From Vibrio mexicanus (GTDB lineage: Bacteria; Pseudomonadota; Gammaproteobacteria; Enterobacterales; Vibrionaceae), in contig NZ_JYJP01000003.1 in the NCBI RefSeq assembly GCF_001012815.1, positions 26,212 to 90,211 of the forward strand: a stretch of DNA of 64,000 nucleotides. The letters run 5' to 3'. The position numbers and the translations under genes are program-made. Positions 46,879 through 55,680 of this stretch are shown piece after piece. How positions within the stretch are numbered: the stretch's first letter is position 1; every line of letters begins with the position of its first letter. The notes under the pieces are model-generated. The model searched no databases, had not been told where the DNA came from, and worked only from the letters and a program-made list of their open reading frames with translations.

Positions 46879-48693
46879 ATGTCAGCAGCGACACTTACAC
46901 AAATTAATGTCTACCCAGTCAAGTCGGTGGGTGGGATTGCGATGTCGACCGCATGGGTTGAGAAGCAAGGATTGAGCTTTGACCGTCGATTCATGGTAGC
47001 CAATGCCGACGGTTCAATGGTGACCGCACGTAAAAATCCTGCAATGGTGCTGGTCAAGTCCAGCTTACTGCCTGATGGCATTATCTTCCGCTACCCAGAC
47101 TTAGCACCTCTCAAGCTCTCTTACAACGCATTTAAGATGCAAAAATCCGATGCAACAGTGTGGAGCGATACGTTTACAGCCTATACGACGACTGATGAAG
47201 CCGATGATTGGTTTAGTAAAGTACTTGGGCATCGCGTCGAGCTGCTCTATACTGGCGAACAATCAAACCGAATACGACCTAAAGTTGGGCACAACGTGAG
47301 TTTCGCCGACGGTTATCCTGTACTTGTTATTAGTGAGAACTCTTTAGAAGAGTTGAACCGTCGCAGCTCGGAAGAACATAGCATGGATCAGTTTCGAACT
47401 AATCTCGTGGTAAAAGGTGACAAACCGTTTGTCGAAGATACATGGAAACGCATCCGTATCGGCGAAGTTGAGTTTGAAGCTAGGAAGCCTTGTCAGCGTT
47501 GTATTTTGACGACTGTTGATGTGGAAACAGGCTCTCTTCGCGCCAACAAAGAGCCGCTTAAGACCTTCTCCCAGTTCCGTGCCGATGGAGCAGGTGAAGT
47601 GTTTTTTGGGCAGAACCTAATCGCATTAAATGAAGGCATGATCCATCAAGGTGATGAAATCGAAGTCTTGGAATACAAGGATGCGGAAGTTTATGCCGAT
47701 AATACCCCTGCGACTTTCCAGTTTGTTTGTGTTGAGCGAGAAGAGATTGCAAAGGATTTCGTTACATTCTGGCTTGAATCGGAGCATGACAAGGAGCTGA
47801 ACTACCTACCAGGCCAACACTTACCGATTGAACTTAAGATTGATGGGAAAAAGGTAGCGCGTCGCTATACGCTCTCTTCTAGCCCATCGCGCAAGGGCCG
47901 TTTGGCGATATCTGTAAAACGTGTAGATGGCGGCCATGTATCTAACTGGTTGTTAGATAACCTTCAAGTGGGTGATGTACTCGAAGCTCAAACCCCAGAA
48001 GGCAACTTCAAGCTGGTGGAGCATGAATCGCCTTTGTTGCTTTTGTCTGCGGGAAGTGGCGTAACACCTATGCTTTCAATGTTGCGCTACCTTGCCGATC
48101 ATAATCAGGTTGACGACGTTGTCTTCTATCACCAGTGCCGCACCATTGAAGATATTCCATGTCGTGAAGAAATTGAAAAGTTGAATCAAACGCACCAAGG
48201 GTTGCGGGTCATTATCTCTCTAACGCAGCCACCAATTGATTGGTTTGGCTTGAAAGGGCGCTTTAGCTTAAGCCACTTAAAACAGGTGCCGAACGTGAGT
48301 GACAGACAAGTTTTCGTTTGTGGCCCTGATGGCTTTATGAACAAGGCGAAGAACTTGCTTCTTAAACAGGGGCTTCCAGAGAATGCCTACCACCAAGAAG
48401 CGTTTGGAGTTTCTGCTCCCGTAGCTCGAAAAGAAGAAACTGTGAACATCACTTTGAATGGCACAGTCATTGAAGGTACCAATCAAAAAACCATACTCGA
48501 ACAAGCTGAAGATGCAGGCTTGTACATTGCGAATAGTTGTCGAGCTGGTTTGTGTGGTGCGTGTCGCGTGACCGTTAAATCGGGCAAAGTTGACCAAGAA
48601 GATGTGCCTGCCCTGCAAGCCATGGGTGAGAATACCAATATGGTACTGACCTGCTGTAGTACCCCGTTAACCGATGTTGAGTTGACGACTTAA
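46879..48693 (+). CDS. MOSC / flavin reductase / ferredoxin fusion protein
   Basis: 604 residues from an ATG with AGGAG at 46869-46873 (frame open to 46828). Residues ~1-270 are YcbX-like: MOSC N-barrel and MOSC domain (QINVYPVKSVGG, PCQRCILTTVD with the Mo-cofactor cysteine region). Residues ~290-520 form an FNR-type FAD/NAD(P)H reductase (RRYTLSSSPSRKGR, LLLSAGSGVTPM, VCGPDGFM). The last ~85 residues are a plant-type 2Fe-2S ferredoxin with CRAGLCGACRV and a final TCC. A whole electron chain NAD(P)H-FAD-FeS-Mo is in one chain. Related proteins act on N-hydroxylated bases or as hybrid-cluster reductases. Confidence 0.88.
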   Translation: MSAATLTQINVYPVKSVGGIAMSTAWVEKQGLSFDRRFMVANADGSMVTARKNPAMVLVKSSLLPDGIIFRYPDLAPLKLSYNAFKMQKSDATVWSDTFTAYTTTDEADDWFSKVLGHRVELLYTGEQSNRIRPKVGHNVSFADGYPVLVISENSLEELNRRSSEEHSMDQFRTNLVVKGDKPFVEDTWKRIRIGEVEFEARKPCQRCILTTVDVETGSLRANKEPLKTFSQFRADGAGEVFFGQNLIALNEGMIHQGDEIEVLEYKDAEVYADNTPATFQFVCVEREEIAKDFVTFWLESEHDKELNYLPGQHLPIELKIDGKKVARRYTLSSSPSRKGRLAISVKRVDGGHVSNWLLDNLQVGDVLEAQTPEGNFKLVEHESPLLLLSAGSGVTPMLSMLRYLADHNQVDDVVFYHQCRTIEDIPCREEIEKLNQTHQGLRVIISLTQPPIDWFGLKGRFSLSHLKQVPNVSDRQVFVCGPDGFMNKAKNLLLKQGLPENAYHQEAFGVSAPVARKEETVNITLNGTVIEGTNQKTILEQAEDAGLYIANSCRAGLCGACRVTVKSGKVDQEDVPALQAMGENTNMVLTCCSTPLTDVELTT

Positions 48694-48747
48694 TAGAAGC
48701 CTGTCGATTTTATCGTGTAACTGTCTCACTCTAAAATACGAAAAGAA

Positions 48748-48777
48748 AAAGCCCTTGCTCGAAAGAGCAAGGGCTTT
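48748..48777 (+). terminator. Terminator after fusion gene
   Basis: AAAGCCCTTGCTC, GAAA loop, GAGCAAGGGCTTT, then T-rich; 54 bases past the stop. Confidence 0.9.
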
Positions 48778-48891
48778 ACTTTTAAATACCTTAGCAAGTA
48801 CTGATTTGTTTTTTAGGTGTACTCTAAGTATTTTTCAACTGACTGCTAGTAATTAAGCTTTTTAATAATAATTTAAAGGTCTTACGTACAT

Positions 48892-48911
48892 AACTGTCCG
48901 ATCGGACAGGT
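48892..48911. promoter_or_regulatory. lux box upstream of luxI
   Basis: A 16-bp perfect palindrome, CTGTCCGATCGGACAG (48894-48909), inside a 20-bp site, matches the lux-box pattern ACCTGT-N8-ACAGGT. The centre lies ~68 bases before the luxI ATG. A TACGTT at 48933-48938 would set the transcript start near 48945, placing the box near -43, the usual activating position for LuxR proteins. Confidence 0.85.
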
Positions 48912-48968
48912 TTTCCCACGAACACGATTGACTACGTTGACATCTCCACTAAACAAAGGAGATGTAAC

Positions 48969-49550
48969 ATGCCACTTTCAATACTTTCTTACACATTTAA
49001 CGATATTCCATCGTCTGACTATCACAACCTTTTATCTCTTCGCTACAAGGTATTTGCAAAACGATTGAATTGGGAGCTCACCGTTAAGCAGCAAACCGAA
49101 TCTGATGAATACGATGTGCCTAGGGCGCACTATCTGTATGCAAAGGACGAGCATGGGCCAGTGATCGGGTGCTGGCGAGTTTTGCCTACGACTCAGGACT
49201 ACATGCTCAAAGATACCTTCCCTGTGTTGCTTGGAGAAGAAACAGCGCCCCAAGAAGAGAACGTATTCGAGCTTAGCCGGTTTGCTGTCGACAAAGACTT
49301 CTCTGCGCAGGCGGGAGGCGTAAGTAATGTCACAATGAAGATGTTTCAAGCTTTGTATCAACATGCTCAGGCACACAACATTGACTCGTATGTGACGGTT
49401 ACCTCGGTCGCTATTGAAAAACTCATTAGCCGAATGGGTATACCGAATGCACGAATTGGTGACCAGCAAGTCCATATGCTGGGAGAGACGCGTTCAGTGG
49501 TACTGCATATACCAATGAATGAGGATTATAAGGAGAGCGTTGGCGCATAA
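48969..49550 (+). CDS. luxI: Acyl-homoserine-lactone synthase (LuxI family)
   Basis: 193 residues. All classic LuxI residues are visible: LRYKVFAKRLNWEL (R, F, W), DEYD (two Asp), GCWRVLPT (Arg) and FELSRFAVD (Glu-Leu-Ser-Arg). The enzyme couples S-adenosylmethionine with an acyl-ACP to make an AHL signal; the C-terminal half sets acyl specificity, which I cannot predict. AAGGAG at 48956-48961 supports the ATG. The lux box upstream implies positive feedback by a LuxR protein. Convergent with luxR, its natural partner. Allelic name unknown; luxI used in the family sense. Confidence 0.93.
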   Translation: MPLSILSYTFNDIPSSDYHNLLSLRYKVFAKRLNWELTVKQQTESDEYDVPRAHYLYAKDEHGPVIGCWRVLPTTQDYMLKDTFPVLLGEETAPQEENVFELSRFAVDKDFSAQAGGVSNVTMKMFQALYQHAQAHNIDSYVTVTSVAIEKLISRMGIPNARIGDQQVHMLGETRSVVLHIPMNEDYKESVGA

Positions 49551-50301
49551 GTTGGCTGTAATAAGACCAAATTTCCCTAGATATGCGGGTGGATGTGCCC
49601 CCGAGTATCGCTTTAGTGATAGCTTGGTAGCGATTCGTCGCGCCAAGCTTATTACAGGCATTGGATATGTGAAACTTGGCGGTACGTTCTGAGCAACCAA
49701 TAATCGCCGCGATCTCCCAAGCACTTTTTCCCTCCGCGGCCCAAGTCAAACATTGCACTTCCCGGTTAGTCAGCGACACCAAGTGTTCGTCGTCCCGAAT
49801 GTCAGAAACAATATTATGAATATTTTGAGTCAGTAGTGGGACGATTAACTGAGAAGTTGCTATGCGAGCGCTATCGACATTGTAGGCCTTTGAGTCCGAC
49901 GTGGCGAAGCTTAACATTCCAAACTCTCCCCGTAGGCCGTGAATAGGGATGCTGAAGCCTGCGTTGAGTCCATTGCATCGTGCCTCTTCGAAAATAACAC
50001 TTGGCTTCGATAGACTCTTTGTCATCAAATCCCATCGAACGGGTAGAAAGTGAGACATGCTGTACTTGACGATAGGGTCCACGTGCATAAAGCCAGACTC
50101 GTCGTACTGTTCTCGCCAAGACGCGGGATAGTTATCAATAATTAGCGTTTTACCATCAACTAAAGTGGGCTGGAGAGAAATTCCAAGTAAGAAGTATTCG
50201 TGGTCGATGATATTGTTGAGTTTTAATAAAATTTGCTCGAGCTGCTTTGGAGAATCAATGACTTGATTCTCCTCGATAAGCTGCAAAATCTTTTGCATCA
50301 T
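49426..50301 (-). CDS. luxR: LuxR-family quorum-sensing regulator (3' end probably frameshifted)
   Basis: The frame as given has 291 residues. Residues ~20-165 form the autoinducer-binding domain (conserved W/Y/D/W/G positions: YPASWREQYDESGFMHVDPIVKY, GFSIPIHGLRGEFGMLSF); ~175-240 form the LuxR helix-turn-helix (LTNREVQCLTWAAEGKSAWEIA, SERTAKFHISN, KLGATNRYQA). After KAILGG the frame runs ~50 residues into the luxI 3' end (125-base overlap). Adding one base to the C5 run near 49598 gives GGHIHPHI and a stop at 49577-49579, a normal 241-residue LuxR with no overlap. I believe that shorter form. It would bind the AHL and the lux box. Confidence 0.9.
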   Translation of the reverse strand: MMQKILQLIEENQVIDSPKQLEQILLKLNNIIDHEYFLLGISLQPTLVDGKTLIIDNYPASWREQYDESGFMHVDPIVKYSMSHFLPVRWDLMTKSLSKPSVIFEEARCNGLNAGFSIPIHGLRGEFGMLSFATSDSKAYNVDSARIATSQLIVPLLTQNIHNIVSDIRDDEHLVSLTNREVQCLTWAAEGKSAWEIAAIIGCSERTAKFHISNACNKLGATNRYQAITKAILGGTSTRISREIWSYYSQLMRQRSPYNPHSLVYAVPLNASLPAYGLAGHQFVHSVYPFG

Positions 50302-50447
50302 AGGCTGTTGTATCTTGTAGATTTGTACTGATATTTATATCAGATGAGAGTGATGTAGGCATGTATTTCATAGGAAAAACAGTGCTTACATCCTAATTTC
50401 TATAGGTTTATCAAACTTTATTGGCCCCTGCTAAGCTTTGTCGTTCA

Positions 50448-51353
50448 CTAATACAGCTTTGCCTTTTGCTTATCCAGCGGTTTCTGTGTCGAACTTTTAA
50501 GTTTAACTTGAGACAAAATAACTCCTGAAATAACCATCAACCCACCAAGGAAATGGTAGCGATGGATAGTTTCGCCAAGCCAGCTAGCCGCTAACGTTAC
50601 CGAGATTACAGGCAACAAGTTCATAAACATAGCACTAGAGTCTGCACCAATCCTATCGATGGCCCTGACCCACATCCAAGGAGCAAGTACTGATGCCAAC
50701 AAACCTGCGTATGCGATAAGCGGTAATGAGGCTTGTGTAGGTAGCAGTACTTCACTACTGAGCCAAAGAGGCGTGAGCATGATGACGGCAAATAAGCCTT
50801 GCATATAGATTAGAGCCCAATTGGTAAGTGGCATTTTCCAGCGTTTCAGTAAAACACAGTAAGTTGCATATACCATTGCTGCGAGAAGCATAAGGGCGTC
50901 CCCCTGCGACACGTCTTGATGAATGAAAAACAGCATGTCACCCTCGCCAAGCATATAAGCAAGCCCCACTAGAGAGACGATTGCACCAGCAATGCTCAGC
51001 ACAGAAATACGTTTACCAAGCAGCGGCAAACTTAGGAAAACGCTGAGCAATGGAACCAATGAAGTGATCAGCGACATGTTTGATGCTGTGGTGGTTAAGC
51101 CGGCGTAATACCCAAGTGATTGGTTGAGCACCATGCCTAACATTGCCAAAAAGGCCAGTTTTGATAAGTAAGGTTTGATGATTTTCCACTGTTTGACAAC
51201 GCCGGGTAGGCAAAATGGTGTTAATACGAGCACGGCAAAGAACCAACGATAGAAGCTCATTGCGCTAGGTTCAATCGCCGAAGCGGCAAGTTTATTAACA
51301 ATTGAGTTTCCGCCCCAGATGAAAACGGTGAAAAGAGGGAATAGATATACCAT
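50448..51353 (-). CDS. EamA/DMT-family transporter
   Basis: About 301 residues from MVYLFPLFTVFIWGGNSIVNK (ATG at 51353); the frame upstream to 51479 has no helix or ribosome-binding signal. Ten membrane helices in two EamA repeats (WGGNSIVNKLAASAIEP; second repeat LLAAMVYATYCVLLKRWKM). Substrate unknown; such carriers export metabolites or amino acids. Its start is back-to-back with an AraC gene, a common regulator-target layout. Confidence 0.88.
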   Translation of the reverse strand: MVYLFPLFTVFIWGGNSIVNKLAASAIEPSAMSFYRWFFAVLVLTPFCLPGVVKQWKIIKPYLSKLAFLAMLGMVLNQSLGYYAGLTTTASNMSLITSLVPLLSVFLSLPLLGKRISVLSIAGAIVSLVGLAYMLGEGDMLFFIHQDVSQGDALMLLAAMVYATYCVLLKRWKMPLTNWALIYMQGLFAVIMLTPLWLSSEVLLPTQASLPLIAYAGLLASVLAPWMWVRAIDRIGADSSAMFMNLLPVISVTLAASWLGETIHRYHFLGGLMVISGVILSQVKLKSSTQKPLDKQKAKLY

Positions 51354-51431
51354 GTGACCAATATCGCAAAAGCAGGGAGTGACGATAGTTTGGCAGGTCG
51401 ATATAATTGTATATATCTCCAAAAGGACATC

Positions 51432-52241
51432 GTGAGCGATAGGAAGACAATTTTGAAAAAAAGTGCGCGGAACCTTCATCCGTCGTTATCAATAGATAGA
51501 GCACCATCAGATGTATTTATGAATTTCGAGGCGTTTTTGTCGAACACAGAAACCCGAGTTCATAGCCACCCATGGGGGCAAGTGCAGTTGATTAGTGGTG
51601 GTATTTTGGAGATGGAAGCGGAATCCACACGATTCTTAGCGCCGCCTCACTTAGCTATCTGGGTGCCCGCAGGTGTAACACATTGTAGCTACAACCGAAA
51701 ACCCCTCGATTATTGTTCGCTTAACATCGCTCATGAATTGACGGAGCACTTCCCGAGCCAAACTAGCCTCATTAAAGTGACGCCAATTGTGTCTGCTATA
51801 ATTGATGACTTTCGACATCGAGACGTCAATGTAGCAGACAACGAACAGGATAAACGCTTGGTACAAGTCCTGCTAGATCAACTGGCCACTCAAGAAGTTG
51901 AACATCATTTCTTGCCGTCGACAGACAACAAATACTTAGCCCCAATCTTGAAAGCAGTCGAAGAAGAGCCAACCGACAATACCAGTTTGCAGCAATGGGC
52001 CGAGAAAGTGCATACCACAGAACGAACGTTAGCCCGCCATTGCCAAAGTGAGTTGGGGATGAGTTTTACAGAGTGGAGACTGAGGGTGCGCTATCTATTC
52101 TCGATGGATTTGCTTAGAAAAGGGCAGTCAGTAAAAGAAGTGGCGCTGACTCTGGGCTATAACCAAGCAAGCCCGTTCATTACTATGTTTAAAAAGTACT
52201 CCGGGCATACCCCGGAGCAATATAAAAGCAAACTGCTTTAG
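51432..52241 (+). CDS. AraC-family regulator
   Basis: 269 residues if GTG at 51432 is the start: it follows AAAAGGA (spacing short). The frame is open to 51354 but that would leave no promoter room beside the divergent transporter. The N-terminal domain is a cupin (HSHPWGQVQLISGGILEME, PPHLAIWVPAGVTHCSYN). The C-terminal AraC domain shows LQQWAEKVHTTERTLARHCQ and VKEVALTLGYNQASPFITMFKKYSGHTPEQY. Probably controls the divergent EamA transporter (inference). Ends directly against the M14 peptidase stop. Confidence 0.87.
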   Translation: MSDRKTILKKSARNLHPSLSIDRAPSDVFMNFEAFLSNTETRVHSHPWGQVQLISGGILEMEAESTRFLAPPHLAIWVPAGVTHCSYNRKPLDYCSLNIAHELTEHFPSQTSLIKVTPIVSAIIDDFRHRDVNVADNEQDKRLVQVLLDQLATQEVEHHFLPSTDNKYLAPILKAVEEEPTDNTSLQQWAEKVHTTERTLARHCQSELGMSFTEWRLRVRYLFSMDLLRKGQSVKEVALTLGYNQASPFITMFKKYSGHTPEQYKSKLL

Positions 52242-53168
52242 TTACGAAAGGTGGGTTTGGATAATGAAATCTAGCCCGCCAATAATTGCCGCAACTTGCG
52301 CGTCGTTACACTCTTCGTCAGTGACTTTTGGGCTGTCTGGGTAGACTTCAGTGGTCGTACCGAATAGGCAGTTTGTTACACCACCACACAAGCCGAGCTT
52401 CTTCATTGGGTAGTTGATAACGCCATGCGCGACCACTTCCGAGCCAATAATCTTGCCATCTTCATCAGCTGGTGCAATATGCGTCACTTTAGCAACTGAG
52501 GCGATAACAGCAGCTTGGAACTCTGACTGTGGGTTTTCAGTGTCGCCTACTGTGTAAAAGCCATCAGGAATCATACCTTCGATGTATTCAATACCATCGC
52601 GTGCGGCCAGTGCTGGTCGGAATTCAGTTTCGTCTGTGTCTGTCGTTTCGTGAAGATCGATGTGAACAAGAACCTTGTCACCCAATGTCGCCACCAATGC
52701 CATTAGGTTAGCAGACTCTTCGGCTGGAGAGTTTTCGTAAAACGATCGGTTTGGATCCAACGCAAGTGGGTTCCAACGGTTAATGGTCTCGTATCCCCAA
52801 GGGCTTACGCAAGGGGCAATGACTAGGTTGAATTGCTCACTGTATTTCTCACCTTGAGTGTCGACAAACTTAAGTGCGCCATGAACACCACTGGTTTCGT
52901 AGCCGTGTACTCCGCCTGTAATCAGTACTGTCGGCTTCGAGTCGTTCCAGTTTTTCGATTTAATACAGAACAGCGGAAAGCGTTCAGCGTTGTAGCTCAA
53001 TGCACCGTACTGCTCGACATCGAAGCGGTCTTTGAGCACTAAGATTTTCGGTACGACTTCTTGTTGGTATTCGCGTTTAATGGTGGTTTGTTCGCGCCAG
53101 GCTAGGCGTTCTTCTTCTCCCCACTTTTGGCCAGGGGTGCCAATAGAGTATTGGTATGAGCTGCGCAT
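52242..53168 (-). CDS. M14-type zinc carboxypeptidase / deacylase-like protein
   Basis: 308 residues. LITGGVHGYETSGVHGAL carries the H-x-x-E zinc pair and VHIDLHETTDTDE the third zinc histidine with a nearby acid. This resembles the succinylglutamate-desuccinylase/aspartoacylase and M14 group, here acting probably in the cytosol since no export signal is seen. The substrate is unknown. Its stop touches the AraC stop (tail-to-tail, no gap). Confidence 0.83.
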   Translation of the reverse strand: MRSSYQYSIGTPGQKWGEEERLAWREQTTIKREYQQEVVPKILVLKDRFDVEQYGALSYNAERFPLFCIKSKNWNDSKPTVLITGGVHGYETSGVHGALKFVDTQGEKYSEQFNLVIAPCVSPWGYETINRWNPLALDPNRSFYENSPAEESANLMALVATLGDKVLVHIDLHETTDTDETEFRPALAARDGIEYIEGMIPDGFYTVGDTENPQSEFQAAVIASVAKVTHIAPADEDGKIIGSEVVAHGVINYPMKKLGLCGGVTNCLFGTTTEVYPDSPKVTDEECNDAQVAAIIGGLDFIIQTHLS

Positions 53169-53298
53169 AATCGTTCCTTGCGTATAAATCGTGTGCTAGA
53201 GAATAAACCCGACTTAATGAGTGAGCAATCAATATTATTCTGCTCAATGCGTAGAAGCCCACTAATTGATACTGATTAAATACGCCTTATTGAGTGCA

Positions 53299-53942
53299 TC
53301 ATTCTTGTGTGGTGGTGAGTTCCAAAATGACGTCGGATAGAATTTCAGTTGTTTGCGCGCCAGAAATAATGTGCTTTTTATTAAGAATATAGGCAGGGAC
53401 GGCGTTGATGCCTGCTTCGAGCCATTGTTGCTCGGTTGAAGCAACCGCTTCTGCCCAGCTTGGGTCGTCGAGCACTGAAGAAACTTGTTGAGGCTCTAAA
53501 CCGACGTTAGTTGCGACCATGAAAAGTACTTCTTCATCATCAATATTCAATCCTTGAGTGAAGTAGGCATTAAACAGCGCATGGTAAGCTCTAGTTGGCG
53601 ACCTTCATTGGCTGCCCACATCACAAGCTGGTGGGCTTTGCGCGTGTTGTAGATCTTCATGTCATCAAAGAAGTTGAAGTCGAACCCTAGTTGCTTGCCT
53701 GTTTCCATTAAGCTCTGTCTTGCCATTTGGCTAGCTTCATCGGTGGTTTGGTATTTTTCTTGCAGATGTTCTCGTAGATTTTGTCCGGTATGGGGCATAG
53801 CGGGATTGAGCTCAAACGGGTGCCAGTGGAGATCAAACTCGACATCGGGATGCATTTGCATTGCAGCTTCTAGGCGTTTGTAACCTATGACGCACCAAGG
53901 ACAGACGACGTCCGATACAATATCAATTCGCAACTTAGACAT
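53299..53942 (-). pseudogene. DsbA-family FrnE-like thiol oxidoreductase, frameshifted
   Basis: From 53942: LRIDIVSDVVCPWCVIGYKRL with the CPWC active site of the DsbA/HCCA-isomerase group. The frame breaks near 53580 (LTMRCLMPTSLKD) and is restored to LTMALFNAYFTQGLNIDDEE by one G, continuing through VPAYILNKKHIISGAQTTE to 53299. Repaired length 214, normal for FrnE-like proteins (cytosolic, thiol chemistry, linked to oxidative stress or polyketide work). The cis-proline (AVPAYI) near the end is present. Confidence 0.87.
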
Positions 53943-54149
53943 GAGGTGACCTCTTCGATCAGTGTTTCTACATATGGTTTTAGTATAGTTATTTGTGCTG
54001 CTTTTTTATACAGGTAGCTGCTGGTTGAGTGATCCACTTCAATCTGCGCCCCCTTATCTACCCCGATAAAAGTGAGAACAGGGGTGAGGTTAATCATCTT
54101 AAGGGCTCTATAATGCGGTTAGAAATTAAGTTATTGAGTTAAAAGAAGT

Positions 54150-55520
54150 ATGGAGTTTGACCCTACCATGCCAATAAAATCGACCGACGTAATCCTACAT
54201 GCGTTTGACTGGCCTTATGAGCTAGTCACTCAACGTGCTGAGCAAATAGCGGCTATCGGCTACAAGTCCGTTCTTGTGTCGCCGCCAATGAAATCATTTA
54301 AGCATGAAGACGGCACGCAGTGGTGGCAGCGCTACCAACCTCAAGACTATCGAGTGATAGACAATCAGCTTGGGGACACGCTCTCATTCATCAAAATGGT
54401 GCAAACCTTGGATCAATATGGGTTGCTGACTTATGTTGATGTGGTGTTTAACCATATGGCAAATGAATCCAGTCAACGCCTTGATTTGCAATACCCAAGC
54501 AGTGTTGAAATGGCCCAGTACGCTGCCCAATCTGAACATTATCAATCACTATGCCTTTTTGGCGATTTAAGCAAACCGCTTTTTGAAGAAGATGACTTCG
54601 TTGAAGCCTTTGGCATCAAAGACTGGAAAGACAAATGGGAAGTGCAGAACGGCCGAATCTCTGCAGGCGATCATGATCCGGGTTTGCCAACACTTAGAGA
54701 TAACCCTCATGTTGTTGAGCAGCAGCAAAGTTTCCTTAAAGCGCTGAAAGCTATAGGTGTGAAGGGTTTTCGGATTGATGCGGCCAAGCATATGACTCTC
54801 GAGCATTTAAAGAAGGTCTGGACCGATGAAATCACGAAAGATTGTCATATTTTCGGAGAGATCATTACCGACGGGGGCGCAACCAAAGAAGAGTACGAGT
54901 TGTTTTTAGAACCTTACTTAAAACATACTCGATTGGGGGCTTACGATTTTCCATTGTTTCAGACGGTGTACGATGCACTCAAACCAGATGGGGACTTAAC
55001 GGCTCTGATTAATCCGTACTGTTTTGGCCAAGCGCTTTCTGAAATGCGAGCCATTACTTTCGCCATTACTCACGACATTCCCAATAACGACGTGTTCGTT
55101 GATTTAGTCATGGATGAGTGTAGAGAAAGCTTGGCTTACAGCTATATCTTGGGCCGTGATGGCGGGGTACCACTAATCTATACCGATCTGAATACCAGTG
55201 ATATCAGGGATGAAGACGGTAACCCAAGATGGTTGAATGCGTGGAACCATCCAGACATGGCGGCAAGGATTCAGTTTCACAACGCGGTCCATGGTACTCC
55301 GATGAAACTGCTTGAAGCTAACTCAGACCTGTTGGTGTTTTCTCGCGGCGCGAAAGGTTATGTGTTGATCAATAAATCGAGTCGAGCTCAAAACATTAGC
55401 TTACGCCACCCGAAATCGCTGGTGGATGTGTTGTCCAAAAAGGCTTTTGAACCAGATACCAGTGGTAAAGTGGAAATGATGCTGCCATCACTGACAAGTA
55501 TGTTGCTTCTTGAAGAGTAG
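54150..55520 (+). CDS. Cytoplasmic alpha-amylase-like GH13 enzyme
   Basis: 456 residues without signal peptide. GH13 motifs in order: VDVVFNHMAN (region I), GVKGFRIDAAKHM (region II with nucleophile Asp), HIFGEIITDG (region III with acid Glu) and FAITHDIPNN (region IV). Length and lack of export point to an intracellular amylase, splitting storage glucans or maltodextrins. Start ATG at 54150 has only AAAAGAAG upstream; an in-frame ATG at 54168 is possible. Single gene with a strong terminator. Confidence 0.88.
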   Translation: MEFDPTMPIKSTDVILHAFDWPYELVTQRAEQIAAIGYKSVLVSPPMKSFKHEDGTQWWQRYQPQDYRVIDNQLGDTLSFIKMVQTLDQYGLLTYVDVVFNHMANESSQRLDLQYPSSVEMAQYAAQSEHYQSLCLFGDLSKPLFEEDDFVEAFGIKDWKDKWEVQNGRISAGDHDPGLPTLRDNPHVVEQQQSFLKALKAIGVKGFRIDAAKHMTLEHLKKVWTDEITKDCHIFGEIITDGGATKEEYELFLEPYLKHTRLGAYDFPLFQTVYDALKPDGDLTALINPYCFGQALSEMRAITFAITHDIPNNDVFVDLVMDECRESLAYSYILGRDGGVPLIYTDLNTSDIRDEDGNPRWLNAWNHPDMAARIQFHNAVHGTPMKLLEANSDLLVFSRGAKGYVLINKSSRAQNISLRHPKSLVDVLSKKAFEPDTSGKVEMMLPSLTSMLLLEE

Positions 55521-55572
55521 GGTTAAGATGCTACTACCCAACCGACCTCCATATCAGGAAAACACAAAAAGC

Positions 55573-55605
55573 AAAGAGGCTGAGCATTATGCTCAGCCTC
55601 TTTTT
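55573..55605 (+). terminator. Terminator after amylase gene
   Basis: AAAGAGGCTGAGCA, loop TTA, TGCTCAGCCTCTTT and further T; 14-bp stem. Confidence 0.9.
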
Positions 55606-55680
55606 ATGTTCAGTTTTATTCTGGTTAACTTTGCTCTTGGTGATTTTGCTCTAGTAGACGCAGAGCGAGTTGAGATGCGG

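Noticed and set aside
51354..51431. Longer AraC N-terminus from 51354
   Set aside because: It would leave zero bases for the divergent transporter promoter and has no ribosome-binding site; GTG at 51432 is preferred.
53885..54097. 70-residue minus-strand frame next to the amylase gene
   Set aside because: Overlaps the start of the DsbA-like gene in another frame and lacks a start signal.
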